A DNA stretch of 64,000 nucleotides from Cymodocea nodosa. Lineage: Eukaryota > Streptophyta > Magnoliopsida > Alismatales > Cymodoceaceae. The stretch lies in NCBI GenBank assembly GCA_036874045.1, contig CM072336.1:19587001-19651000 (forward strand), written 5' to 3'. Below are positions 25,601 to 40,600 of the stretch, piece by piece. Numbering within the stretch: position 1 is the stretch's first letter; each line of letters starts with the position of its first letter. The position numbers were made by a program, and so were the translations under genes. A model generated the notes under the pieces. That model saw only the letters and a list, made by a program, of their open reading frames with translations, ran no database searches and was not told the origin of the DNA.

Positions 25601-28600
25601 AGGATGAATCACAAGGCCTGACAATGGAAGGTCGTCAATTGGGTGGAACAGATGCTTTTGATAACCAAAACAAGGAGGAAGCAGAATTTGTAGTTCCTGA
25701 TTTGTCAGTTGTTAATGATAACAAGCTTGAATTAGTTGCAATGGGATCTTCACATCCTATGAATGTCACTGAGCTTGCTATTTTTGCGACTGAAGATGGA
25801 AAGGAGAGGAGGAGAATGATTCCTTCTGAGAATCATAGGGACATGATTGCACGCTGGGGTATGGAAAAATTTGACTTATCAACTGTGGTTAGAGATGCAT
25901 TGTGCACAGATCGCCTCCCTTTGGCAGTTCTCCAGCTTCATCTTCAACGTTCTAAAGTAGTTACTGGAAGAACTCCTCAAGACACCTTTAGTGAAATACG
26001 TGATGTTGGAAAGGCCATAGCTTATGACTTATTTTTGAAGGTGATTGAGTATTTTGTATAAATGTTAGTCAAAATTCACTTTTACCTCTGGACTGATGTT
26101 ATCCCACTTACAGGGTGAAAGTAAACTTGCTATAACTGCATTACAGAGACTTGGGGAGGATATTGAAGTTTGCCTTAGGCAATTATTGTTTAGTACATTG
26201 AGGAGATCAGTTCGTACACAGATTGCCAAGGAAATAAAATCACTCGGTTTCTTGAAGTTCCATGAATCAGCAACACTGGAAAGAATAACCCTTATTGAGG
26301 TGCGTTTTAAATTTTTGCTGATGCTTAACAATTTATTCTAAGACTCTTCTGTAACATGGTTTTCACATTCATTTGGACTTCCCATCTCCATCTTTGACTA
26401 CAAAAGAGGTTGTATCCTAGTAGTAGTTTCTGGGAAACATACTTGTGGAGATGTGGGAAACATACAGAATGTTCTTCAGGATTAGATTTATCAGAAAAAG
26501 ATCAGCTTTTGTTGAATGTAAACTTGATGGATAATTTAAGTATTCATTGTGGCGATGTTGATGGAGTGGTTACTGGTTCTTGGGCAAATGCTGACAAAGA
26601 CCCTGCTGTTGCTTTTAATCATAATGATGCTCATGCTGGATACTGGGCTTGTGCTGTTGTGTGGTCTGATGCCTGGGACTTAAGGACCATTGATCGAGTA
26701 AGCTTCCCATTTCTGCCAAGAGACTGATTTTTATTCTCATTCTTAATTGACATCATATTTCTTACTGTCATCTTATTATGCTGCAAGATTAGAAACATAA
26801 TATTGTCCTTGCACTGTGACTATATTCCTTCAAAATTTCTACAGATATCTGCCACTAAAAATATCTGCAAGTCATGCTTTGTGATATTACCTTTTTCATC
26901 AGTTCTGGCATTATCATGTTTTGTTACAAAAATAGATCATGATTGCACTTATTGTAATTTAAAATTGTTCCTAAGTCATGGCATTTTGTTCTTGTACAGT
27001 CGTAATGTGTGCTTAGGATCTGAGTCAATTTTTTTTTGGGAAAATTTTCTGTTCTATTTATGGTGTAAGGGTCCAAGAAAAAGAGATTATATGAGAAGGA
27101 CTAGGTCTAATCCCCAACAAACAAAAGAGGATAGAAAACTAAAATTTGGATTAGGGTGAAAACTGCTAGTTTGCCTTCATAAGACAGGCCTCATCGGTGT
27201 TGAGTTTAAGATAGTCTTTAATAGGCTTAATTCACCTGACACTGACATAAGACAGATCACCATGGAACACCTGTTATATATTCATTATAAAGAACCATCT
27301 TATCAGCATTAGACATCTCAACTTGGAGGCCATCTACTTAAAATCTTGGATGGATTCTTCCACCCATCTTTTAATATTTAGCAAAACTATTCTTGCTATT
27401 GCTGTATTCCACATTATAATTTTCTTACCGGAACTCTCATATGACATTTGCACCCACCACTTTACTCAAGGTTACATCCTCCAAATGCTATTTGGGACAC
27501 ATTAAAACAAATGTATGCTGAGGAGAAAAATATATTGTGTATTTATAAAATATATGAATAGATTTTCTCATTAGAGATGATAGATCAAATCATTCAAGAA
27601 TACTATGAGAGTCTTTGTGCATTGTTTGATGAGCTGAACACTCACCAACCTATATCTATTGAATCTATAGTCTTACGTTAGTATAGAAATGATTTATAGG
27701 TGGCTACTTTTCTTATCAGGCTGCCTACAGACTTAGTCTCTTAGATTTAGGGATAATTTTTAAGGGATGGGACTACTCCAAATCTTGGAACTATGTTTGC
27801 TCGTATGCTCTGCATTTCTAGAAGAAACACTTTAGTAAAATCAAAAGTCTCTGCTCTAGCTGTTAGTGATAGATTAGATAGGAAGGGTGATACTATAGAT
27901 TTTAGTGCAGGAAAAGCAAGAGTTCCTTGTCCTCATTGTAACAAGACTAACCATCATCTTGATAAGTGTTGGAAGAAGTATGGTAAATTAGTGTGGGCTC
28001 GAGCTATTACTAATGGTTTGAAGGCATCTAATGTTCATTCCTAGGGTTTAAGATCCTCGACAGTAACAATTTCACAAATGAGTATAAGAAGTTGCTGTAG
28101 TCAACAAGATAGGTCTCTACTTCTGTTGCCATAACTGCCTTAGCATCCACCTCAGGTATGGAAATGATCATGGTAGTTAGGGAAAATAATTTCTAGATAG
28201 TTCACTCTAAAGGCTCTTAACACATGATAGGTTGTCTAACTCTTATTTTTCACCTAAAATAGTTGCCCAACCTTTGACCATTGTTGACGACTACTCATGT
28301 TAAATTTCAAGGGTTAGTAATGTTCAAGTCATCCTTGATATTCGTCTTGAGCATACATTTTATATTTCTAATTTATCTGTTAACCTTTTATCTATTAGCA
28401 CTATTACTATCCAACTTTTCTACTATGTAACCTTTTTTTCAATCCATTGTGTTTTTCAAGATCTACAGAAGGGGAGGAAGATTGGATTAGGCCATAAAAA
28501 GAAAATAGGAGAATATGTTTTGGTTTAGGATACACTTTCTCAAGGTATTGTGGCTCATTTATCATTTGTGTTTGAATCATCTTCGTTATGGCACTATCAT

Positions 28601-31600
28601 CTAGGCTATCCATCTATTTGGAAGTTGCGTAAGACTCTATTGTGGGTCTCCATTCTTGAGTTTAATTGTGAGTTGTGTTAGGTAGGCAAACATAATTGCT
28701 TCTCTTTCTCTCATGTTCAACTTACTACAAGTCATGCTATGTTTGACTTTATTCATTGTGATGTCTAGGGTTCAAGTTGTGTTACATTTGTTTTAGGGTA
28801 CTGTTACAATTTTGATTGATAGAAAAATAAACTCATATCTAAAAATTATGTTTTAAAATAAATAACCGCATGCGCACGGTGCAATTGTAATTTACTTCGG
28901 CAAGTACAGGTCGAATCTACAAGGATTTGGCTTTTACAAAATATTTCTAAGGTGTAAAAATAATAATAATTACAAGTGATTCAAAATTTATCAAAATTTC
29001 ACTCAATAAAGTGTAAATTTCTCATTTTCATTCATAAAACATTAAATCACTACAACACAGAATCTCAAAATTCAATCAGTTTCACACATATCTTCCTCTC
29101 AGTATGTCAACGGTAAAATACAGTAAAAATACCATACTGAGTACTCATTGGATTAACCTTACAACCTCATTGATTTCGTCAAAAATTATGAAATAGGAAA
29201 GTTTCAGCAACACTTTTCCTACAGGTGCGTAGACTGGCAACTAACATTCCCGAATTGCGCACAGTTGCTAAAAAAGACATAAGATTTTCAAATCTCCATG
29301 AAAGTTTACAAAATCAGCGTGCTTCGAAACTTAACTCGTTCATCTAACAGAGAAAATTTACAGAGGTTGATTTCATGCTGTAGATAATAAGGATTCGAGT
29401 TCAGCACTGAAGCAAAAATTGGGCGAAAAATGCCAAGATGCGCTAGATGCGACATCAACAAAATAAATTTGAAAACCTATACAAATCGATTGGAAAAATT
29501 CTAAAAACTATACAGGAGTAAAGTACATTCGAAGCTCTACAAAATAGAATCAAAAACTAAAACAAAACATCACTGGATCATCGAATTATGACCTGAACAA
29601 AATCATCAAAATCACAGGATTCTAAACCAACGGGATACAACCCCAAGTTAACTTTGTTAGCATACAAACATTCACATATGTACAAGATTCACCCAAATAT
29701 GAGAGTTGCTTTAACATCAATAATAAAAATAACATTACATTTACTGAAATATAAAATTCTAAACGAAATCCTAAAGTTTTAGCACATTAAAACATAACAT
29801 TACAAATGCAAGACTAGAAATCTAACCTAAATGCCAATACAACTACAAAATGCATGTAAAAACCTAAAATTAATATAACCAAAGCACTCCAACCTTTTTA
29901 CTATGAAGAATCAGCAACTAATGGAGGAGAATGTTGCTGCATGAGTTGATCCTAGCCATTCCTCGCGAAGATGCTTTCATGATTGTCACCCAAGGAAATT
30001 CCACCAAAGAAGGGAGGTCGTGTAACCCACCAAGCTCCACTATTGCAGCTGCAAACTCCACCAAACTTGAATCTCTAGTATTTCCTCACGAGTGGAGGTC
30101 CACACCAAGGGAGGGAGGTCTTCAAAACTTGGAGGACAGCAACCTTCAACCTTCAACCTTCCACAAGTTCCTAAACCACCACCTAGTCGTCCTCCATGAG
30201 AAACCAAGCTCCAAGTCAAAGAAGGGAGGTCGTCCTTGCCTTCTTCATGAGTGGAAGCTTCACCGGAGGGGAGAGAGCACCTTGGATGCAAGAGGAGAGG
30301 AGGAGGATGTTGGTTGCTTTTAGGGCACAAAATTGAGTTGGTGAAGAGAGGGGTGAAAGAGGAGAGAGGGTGTGCTTAAATAGGAAGTTGAGTGTTGGAG
30401 TTGATCTCCAACACCTTTGATCCAAGGGTCACTATTTTTTCTCTTTTATTAACTTTTGTTTAACCTACAAAACTCAATTAAAAACATCAAAACATTTAAG
30501 GAATAAAGTTAAATCAACTAAGATACATGAGTAACTAATAAAAGTTTAATATCATTACATTTCCAGAAATACCCATGTACTTTATTCACCCTAATTAACC
30601 TAAGTGTTAAAATGAAATTGTCCTAGTTAATAAAACTATATTAATAACATATGTAAGGCCAATCAAGATACAATTGTGTTTCCATGAAGTACAAAATTAA
30701 GATAGAGTCTCATTTATGCAATATATTTCCATTTAAGCACATGTTCAAATAGATAATCAAAAATGCATCAATAAATTAAATTTCACTTAAGCATATCTAA
30801 ATGTGGATCTTTAAAAGCATAAAATGCATCCATTAAGTATATGAAATATGCATAAATTATGACTCTACAGGTACCATTATTATCTTGTTCTTATGGATGA
30901 TTTTTCTAAAATTTGTTGGGTGTACTTCTTGAAGGATCGTCAGAACATTGTGAATGTTATTGAAAACTTTTTTAATGAAATTAAGACTTAATTCTCTATG
31001 ATTCCAAAATGTTTTCGTATTGACAATGCCTTGGAATTTCTTTGCACTTCTTTTTAGTCTTTTTGTACTACACAAGGAACTATTCATTAAATCACCTGTC
31101 CTAATATATTTCAATAGAATGGGATGGTTGAGAGAAAATATCGACACCTTTTAGATATCACTAGAACTATGCTTTTCTAGATGCATGTCCCAAAATATTT
31201 ATGGTCTAATATTGTCTTTACTAATGCCTATTTAGTCAATTAGATGCCTTTCACCTCTCTTGGAGGAGAGGTCCCTATATATCATCTTTATTTTGAATGA
31301 AAACTCTGAGTTGACTCCCCGTATCTTTAGGTGTGTTGCATATGTTCAGGATCTTAAGTTTGGTTTAGATAAACTTGATGTCCGAACCCTAACATGTGTT
31401 TTTCTTGGTTATTCTCAGACTCAGAAGGGGTTACCATCCTCCTACTCAATGATATTATGTATTTGCAGATGTCACATTCTTTTAGGATCAAATTTACTTC
31501 CTAAAAGATTCATCTCCTTTGAAAGAGCTCAACCTTGGTCCTGTTCCTACTCTTGTTTTCCTTTTTACATGAATCCTCTATGGCTTTACTTTGTAATTCC

Positions 31601-34600
31601 ACTTAGGAGAGCTAAGGAAACTCAAGGAATGAAGGTTTTGGCACAACTTGACCACCATTGTAGGTATACTCCTAGCAAAGGAAATGCTCTACAAGACGTT
31701 CTCAAGTACCAACCATTCAATCTCCTAATGTAGATCCTACACCTTTTAACGATGAGCTACTCATAGCTCTTCGGAAAGGTATCTGTTCCTGCACCCAAGA
31801 TCCCATTTCATATTTTGTGTTTTATGAACATTTGACTCTCTCCTTTTGTGATTTTCTACCTAGTGTTAAAGTAATGTCATTACCAAGGACATACCAAGAG
31901 GCACTATAACTACCATGTTGGAAAGAAGCTATGAATGTTGAGATGGATGTTTTGTAGTTACGTGGGAGCTAGTTCATTGTTTTACTGATGTCAATGTTTT
32001 TTCCTACAAATAGGTATTCACTATTAAATATAGGTAGATGGGTCCATTGACTGTTACAAAGCTAGGTTGGTTGTTTGTGGTTTTACCAAGGAATATGGTG
32101 TTGACTATGTTGAAACTTTCTTTCTAGTCACTTGACTTAACTTTATCCGAGTTCTTTTATCACTTGCAATGAATTAGGGCTGGAATCTACAATAACTTGA
32201 TGTCAAGAATGTGTTTCTTTATGGTGACATTGTGGAAGAAGGCTATATGGAATAACCACCTGATTATGTTGTTCAAGAGGAGAGTCAAATAGGTAAGTTA
32301 AAATGAGTCATTTACGAACTAAAGCAGAGTCTATAGGCATAGTTCGATAAGTTTAGTCAAGTCATGTTCAAAGGTAGTTTCAAGAGGTGTATGGTGGATC
32401 ATTCCATCTTTATCCGACAGTTAACTGAGGTACTAGTTATCCTTGTAGTATACATAGATGATATTCTTTTCACTGGAAGTGATAGTGAAGACATTGTTAG
32501 TACTAAAGAATATCTGGTTAAAGTCTTCTAAACTAAGGATTTAAGATGCATAAGATACTTTCTTGGCATTGAGTTTGCTTATTTAAAAGGAAAAATATTT
32601 TTGTCATAAAGAAAATATGCACTAGATATTTTAGCAGAGACTGAGAACTTAGGGTGTAAATTGGAAGACACTCTTATTGAATGAAATCCACCATATTGAG
32701 ATACCAATTCTGAAGAATTAAAGGATCCAACACAATATCGAAGACTGGTTGGAAAATTGATTTACCTTACTATAATCAGACCTGATATTACATACAGTGT
32801 TGGACTTTTGAGTCAGTTCATGCACATGTTATGTCAAGTTTACTAGGTGGGAGTATAGAGGGTTCTTGCTTATATTGAAAAGACTGTTGGAAAGGGACTG
32901 CTATACAAGCACAACAACTACTTGTAGGTAGAAGCATTTTTTGATGCTAACTTTGTGGGAGACAGAGGGGATTAGAAGTCAACATCTGGATACCTCACTT
33001 ATGTTGGAGGTAATTTAGTTACTTGAAGAAGTAAAAAACAAAATGTAGTTTCTTGCTCAGTGCTGAGTCAAAATACAAATCTAGGAAAGAAGTAGAATGT
33101 GAAATGATGTGGCTAAAATCATTACTTAGGAGCTAGGCATGTAAGTTCAACTTCCTATGCCTATGTATTATGATAACCAGACTATTATATATATTGTAAA
33201 GAATGAGACATTTCATGAGCGAACAAAATACATTAAGATAGACTGTCATTACATTTAGGATCTTGTAGTGAAAGACATTATTTGCACTCCATTCACTCCA
33301 TCTATTGAGGAACTCGTTGATATTCTTACAAAGGCTTTAGGTTATAATGTGTTTGATTATATATATAACAAGTTGAGAATGATAAATATCTATCTATTAG
33401 CTTGAGGGGGAGTGTGATCGATATTATCCTTAAGTGGCTCTTAAGGATGGTCCATTTAGTTAGATTTGTTTAAGGATCTGTTTATTATGTATGCCTTTAT
33501 ATTGTACTCTTGATCTAGAAATAAAGGGCTCTCTCTTTTTCTCCCATTCTTCCGTCTTTCTTCTTCCTCCTAGGGCTTCAATCTCGCAAGGTAATTAATC
33601 ATGTTTGCACTATGATTGGATAGATTCTTGGGAGCCATAAAGAAATTTTTGCTTGGAAAATATTTGATAATCTTGGAGGAGTTATAAGACCTTAGATAAG
33701 GTGAGAGAGGATCTCCTTAGTGGAAACTTTTTGAGACTTTGAAGAAATAAGATCTTCCATTAATCACCATGGAGAAGCTATTGTTTTCCGCACACTCCTT
33801 GAATAGTTCAATGGTCTTGGTTGAGAAGCTAAATTTACTTAGAACTGTCTAGATGGCCGATCATTCCTACTAAAGATTTCTTATATGATAATGAAAAGAT
33901 AAGGTGAGAGAGGATCTCCTTAGCAAAGACCTTTTAAGGCTTTGAAGAAATTAGAAGATCTTCCATAAATCACCACAAAGAAGCTATTGTTTTCCACACA
34001 CTCCTTGAATAGTTCAATGCTAATTTACTTACTGTCTAGATGGCCGGTTATTCCAATTTGTCGAATGCCTTTTCCATGTCTAAGTTGAAAATAATATTTC
34101 TTTCTCTATATCCATTCTCAATGTTTTGAGTCAATTTTTAGACAAGGGTTATTTTATCAATTATGTTTCTTTTTTCAGCAAAGGTGCCTTGCAAGGGAGA
34201 GATTATCTTTGAGAGATATCTAGCAAGTCTCTTTGACAAGATTTTAACTATAATTTTGTATCTTACGTTATAAAGGTTGATGGGACAGAAGTCTCTAAAG
34301 CCTTTTGGGCTATTTCTTTTAGGTATCAAAGAAAGAATTGCGTCATTTTAGGAATTATCTAACTACCCCCTTAGAAGAAGCACTACACAGCTTGAATCAA
34401 ATCATCTGTTATGATATCCTAGCAAGACCTAAAAAAGTGTATGGTGAAGTCATTTTGGCCAAGTGGTCCTTATTTATTGAAAACATGACTTCATGGACTT
34501 CCTCTCCATCAGGGACAGAACAGAAAGTTTCATTGTCTTCCCCTTATAATCACTTCTGGAGTATTTTGGATAAGTGAGTTCACATTGTTGGGAGCCTTCT

Positions 34601-37600
34601 AACAAAAGGAGTTGAGCCAAGAAATCTCTTTTAGTTGTTCAGACCACCTCCATCGAGTTGAAGTTATTGTGAGTTACTAAAGCTCCATACCAATTAGTAT
34701 TCCTTTTTCTGCTAATGATCTTATGGAAGTATTTTGTATTTCTGTCACCTTCTGACAACCATTTTATGTGGGCATTTTGTGCTAGGAAATTATCCTTCTA
34801 CCGTTCATGCTTTTCTACCACTGTTTTCACTAGTTTTAGTCGCAAGTAATTATCATTGTTCCATCTTGATTGCAAGTTAGCTTTCATTTGGCCTATTTCC
34901 TGCATTAACTGATCTTTGTCTTGGTTGACATTGTCAAAAACCTATTTATTCCATCTTTTGAGATGAAATTTTAAAGTGAAGGGTTCTTTGCTCAGTCTGG
35001 AAATGGGGCATTGCTCACTCACACTACCCCACGTGCTGGAAACTGTCCTTCGGAAATCATCATGAATTATATCTGCTAAAATCTGAAAGGAGCTACACCA
35101 GTCCCCACCACGGACGTGAACTTTAGCATCATAGGTGAATGATCCAAGTAGCTTTAGGTTTTGTACTCCACAAGGAGTTTCTAGTGATCATTGCCCATGT
35201 TGTTTATCAGGACTTTATCTAGCCTTTTATATTATCTTTTTTGGCCTTTATGATTATTACACCAAGATAGAGGATTTCCCACGTAAGGAGACTCTTCAAG
35301 GCTAATGCCATAAATTAGGTCATTAAATTCCCTTACACTTGGTAGATTTGAAGAGCCACATGAGATGATCTCATCATTGTTTTTGACCACATTGAAATCT
35401 CTACCAAGCATCCAAGGTACATTGGGGAATCTTCCATTAATGCAACAGAGTTCCTCCCATAAGAGGTGATGGGTGCTTATATGGTAGGAGTCATACATAG
35501 TAGAGAACAGGAGTCTATCTCCATTTGGGAGGGTTATTCAATAGGTCATTGCCTGATCCGTTTCATTGATAAGGGTCATACCAATTCTATATGACAAAAA
35601 AAAACTAAATCTCGCCAGATACATCATTAGGATGTTAATCAAGAAGATGGATAAAATTTGCAATAGCTTGTCCTTTGCATGATGAAAGGCTTCAAAACAG
35701 TGACAACCTAGATTTTATTTAGCTGTATTTCTCTTTGAGAAAAGATCATGAGACCTTGTTTCCAAAGCTTCTACAGTTCCATTTGATAGTATTCATGGAT
35801 AACAAGAAGATAGGGGTGTGACCTTTACAAGGAGATTAGTATTCATTTTAGGAGACACCTTCTCCTTCTTGTTCCTTATTTAAGGAGGATTGTCATTGCT
35901 GGAGACAAGATTTGCTTCAGGAATAAGTTTTGCAGATATGTGGACGAGCTTCATTTTCTTTCAATTGGTGGTCCAGTCCAATCTGCTCAGCGTTTCTTGT
36001 GTTTCGGGTTGCTAACAATCCCTATAGCAGTAATTGCCTCATTTACCATCAATTCATTTTGTAGTGTCTCATCCCCTGAGTCTTCTTCATTCATATCCGC
36101 CCAAGAAACCTTAGGAGGATTCATAATCTTTGATGGGGAGACTTCATTGTTGTAGGTTTTTGGAAAATTGTTGTTTACCAGAGGTGGAGGGTCCATATGA
36201 TGATCAATGCTCTCAATTCGATCTTGTTGGGGAGTCATATTATCCTATGACTTCCCTGAAATGTCTGTGTGGGTGTGAGCTAATTGCTGAAGATTTCTTC
36301 TGTTTTTCTTCTTTTTTTGGTGGACTTGAGTTCAATCATCAGTAGCTGTTGAGTTACTTGAGAGTTCATTTTAGTTGAGCATATTCTCCAGTCCTTGATC
36401 AGCGCCATTTGCAGGTTTGCTCCTTGGAGCTCCATTGACAACATGCTTATTTGAGGGTTTATCTTTTTTGGCATTACGACATTTCTTAGTCTGGTGGCCA
36501 ATTTAAAGCATGTGGAGTAGAATTTGAGTTCTTTTGGACCATATTCAGTAGGTTGAAGGATTATTTCATAGCCATTTTTAATTTTGATAACTCACAATAA
36601 TGGGTTGGACAAATCCATTTCAACATAGACCGTCGTTAAGCCAGGGTGAGCAAATTGTTGGACGTCTTGGTGTAAACATAAGAAATGGCCCAACATACTT
36701 ATGATGGACTTAACAACCCTTGGATCTTGGAGGTGTGCTTGGAGATTTGGAAGGTATACCCACACTAGAGCCCATGGGGATTTTAGGCTAGGTGCAAAGG
36801 ATGGGGACCATTGAGAGATGAACATTCATTTTCCTTTGATAAGCCAAAAATCTTTCATGTCAGCTTTGATGAAGTTCTCCCTACACTTGAATTGGATGAG
36901 AATGTATCTAGAGTTTATTGCTACTAGGAAGAAACCTTCCTTAAAGGGATTGACTTGCTTTATTTCAGCAAGGATGTCAAACATGGAGGGGTGTTATGTG
37001 CTAAAATTGCTGACCAACGTCTAGCAGAAAGCGCTGACCAATTGTGAAACTTCTTTAGGAGAGAAAGAAAGGACTTGCCCTTTGTCTTCAAGCACTGAGG
37101 CACGAACTAGAATATGGAGGAAGTCTGATGGTACCAGGGTGTCCTTCAAAGTTGCTGCAAATGAAGTTCAACATTCATTGGAGTCTCTTTGCTTGAAGGA
37201 TGCAAACAGATTGAGAAAGCAAACTGGAGAGCTGAGGGGGTCGGAGTGGTCTCTTGTCAATGCCATCCAAACCCTTAGAGAAAATGCTTGGGATGGAGGA
37301 GGGGGGCCCCACTAAGGAGGCACATGTCAACAATATTGCCGCTTGAGGAACCCTAGGCTCAGGGATATCTAGTCCTTAGACAACATATGAACACTTGCAT
37401 ATACTAAACTTACACATCCATGTCAAGATTGATCTCATAGAGGACACAACTGTGATGGAGTAATATTACTACAACATCAAGACTTACATGAGAAAAATAC
37501 AATTAATTGGTTGGAAGTTGATAATGGGATACTAAACAGTGTTTTGTTTTTCTCTCCTTTTTTCCTTTTTTTTGACTTCCACCATTTTTTTAACATTACA

Positions 37601-40600
37601 TAATAAATTTTTGTTTTTCATTTTTTCTTCTCTCCCTTTTTTCCTTTTATTCTAGGCTTCCACCTTTTTTTTTGAAACTGTGGTCCCTCTCGTCCTTTAT
37701 TTCCTTTTTTTTCTTCATTTCTTCTCTTTCCACTTGAAAACCCTGATTGTTTATGGGAGTTCTAGGCTTGTTGAAAGATAGACGGGAGCACTAGTGTCAA
37801 CATGCTTAGCATACTTGTTGGTCTTGAGGAAGTGAGCAATTCTACTGATGGGGAATTGGAGATTGGCTTTCTAGGAGTAGGATGTGGCCTTTGAAGACTT
37901 TGGCTTCCCTCTCTTACCCTTTGTTCTTTCTCCCGTTGAACTCATCTTCATCATACCCTAACTTAAGCAAAAGTGTTGTGATGGTAGTGATTGGATGGAA
38001 GCCAAGCTTTGTATTTACGATGGTGGTAGAGAGGAAGGTGAATTTCTTCCTTGATTGGTGATGTTATTCTCTTTGACCAATCTCTCATCCCTCCCTTGTT
38101 TTTGCCCCTCTTCATTGACACTAGAAGATCGGCCTAGGGACTGAATCTAAGGTCTAATGTTGGCTTCATCCATTCTTATTTCTTTTGCTTTGGTAGCCCT
38201 TTTGTCATATCAACAAGTCCGACCATTCTACATCTAGAGTAATACTTTGATTTTGACTTTCCATGATCCACTGGCTGCCAAATAGCCTCCCCTCCATTGA
38301 TAAATTTAATCATTCATTCAAGAGGTTTGGAAAGATCCATTTCTACACATATGCAAGCCATTTTTGGTCTCATGAACTTTTGAACATCATTATGAGCACA
38401 TAGGTATCTTCCCAAAACTCTTGCAATTGATTAAATTGCACTTGGGACATGAAGATGGGCTCATAGTTTTGGTAAAACCTCATCCAAACTGGTGCCCAAT
38501 GGGATTCATACGTCAGGAATAAGAAGGGGACCATCTAGAAACAATCATCTTCTTCCCCTTGATTATCCACGAGTCCTTCACATAGGTTCATGTAAAGTAT
38601 TGTGTATTTTGAAAGAGGATTGAAGTTTATCTTTGATGCACCACCGCTAGGAAGGATGCTCTTAAAAAGGGAGCACTTTTCTCATTGTTTGTAAAATATC
38701 CATCATAGGAGGCCGATCTGTGCTGAATTTGCCCACTAGTGTCCACTAGAAAGTCATTGCCAGTTGATTCAACTCCTCCTTGCCAAACCAGACAAGATTG
38801 GTAGCATGTGTTGACGGTTATGACTACCAGATTAGACTGACAGTGGCATATTTCAAGGTGTTCAATGGCAACACATAATGAGGGTTAAGGGATCTTTGAG
38901 TCACTTGGAGATAGGGAAAGTGAATCTCAATATATCAAGAAATTATTATAAAGCTGGAGCTGTTTTTCTTTTTCATCTTCAAATATAAGTTCCCGTTAAT
39001 TATGTTAAGTAAATGCTATCAACTCTTCCTTCGCTGAGAAATAATATAGAATATCTTAATCTAGCAATCTGTATTAAGCACATATATGACTTGATTGATA
39101 ATTCTGATTTTTGGGTCATTGTCATTATGTATGCCTTTTCCAGCTCACGGTTTTATGTACATCCTCATTTATTTTTATTAACCATAATGTTCTATAAAAT
39201 TGTTATTGCAGATAATGCTTGATCAGCCTCATGATATACAAATTGATGTGCCCTGGGAAACAGAGCTTGATTATCATATGTCACATAACGACTGGCAAGA
39301 AGTTGTCAAAATCTTGGATGTAATTCCTGCCTCCTCTTTGTCAAAAGGAATGCTAATAATCAATGTGGATGCATCTTATTCTAATGAGGACTTGGAACCG
39401 GTGTGCTTGTATGTACCAAATGTCAGAGTTCTCAACTTCTCAGTTTCTAGAGCTTGCTCTTCACAAATGAAAATGCTTATGGAGCAAGTGCTTGCAAAGA
39501 AGTTTATATTTTTGAAGGAATTCTGGGAAAGTTCAGCAGAAATTGTACCACTTCTTTCTCGTTCAGGGCTGATTGTTTGCAAATCTAAAATTTCATCCAT
39601 AGCTAGAAACGGTGAAAGGGACAAGGCATTCTTAGATATACCTTTATCAGATATTAGTGGCAGTTTACACCAGGATACCAGGGATGCTTTTCATAAGCTT
39701 GTTATACATCATTGTTCACGGTATAACTTGCCAAACTTTCTAGAACTATACCTGGATCATCACAAAGTGGCCCTAGATAAAAACTCTCTTTCTTTACTGC
39801 TAGGAGCTGCTGTAAGTCTACTACTCAGAACTGACTGTGTCCAACTTTGATGATACTTCCAACCTTTTGATTGCATGGTCTTAACATTTTTTCCTTTCCT
39901 GTGTGACACTGTGACCCATACTGTTATGTGCCTCTATGATATTTTTTATGCTATGATGGTGAAATATCACAATAGATCTATTTCTTGTATTAGTAAGTGC
40001 CATTGTTTTCTATCAACGCATAAGAAGGGACTGGCCTTGAGGGCCACTTACCTAGGATCTACTTATTCTTTTATGAGCTAATACCATATGAACTAATGTA
40101 TGATCAAGGAATTAAACATCGGTTTCATATTGAAAGTCACCGACAGAAAAGGAAATATGCCAGGTTTTGATGGAAATATGGACATAACATTTGTAAAAAT
40201 ATGGAAACCCACAAAAACAGGATAAGAATTATGAAGTTCAATTTGAAACTTTAAGAGAAGTTAATTGAAATGACAATTCACAATCAAGAATAATTGAATT
40301 TAATTGTTAAACATTTATGATTTTAAAAGTACTACATCTATTGGAACAAAAAATTGTTTAAAATACACAATAAATGTAAAAAATAATACTAACCTTATTA
40401 ACATTCAATACCATATATAATGCCTTATTTGTTTGAAATCTTTAGATTGTTGTTATTGTCTAAATATGTCTTGACTAACCATTTGTTTTTTTACAAAATA
40501 TAATAATTTCATGGAAGATGTGTGTAGTATATTTTCATTAAAATACATAACTTAAGGCAGCTACTTGAGTGTCAATATTGGGTCCATCTTTTAAATGATT

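Larger units (their letters stand above)
27460..33588 (+). mobile_element. Ty1/copia element C, split by a solo LTR
   Basis: Sense-strand copia in spatacsin intron 8. Gag debris from about 27460, zinc knuckle [14 protein letters not shown] within 27930-27970, protease/pre-integrase to about 28740, integrase broken at 28801 by the solo LTR 28802-30869 and resuming in frame at 30875, reverse transcriptase with YIDD near 32450, RNase H to about 33390, polypurine tract TTGAGGGGGAG (33402-33412). Several in-frame stops. The open frame at 31260-31733 is a piece of integrase/RT linker partly in a wrong frame. Confidence 0.85.

Noticed and set aside
29931..30323. 130-codon open frame that might be a host gene
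   Set aside because: It lies wholly within the solo LTR 28802-30869, has internal low-complexity repeats and matches no domain.
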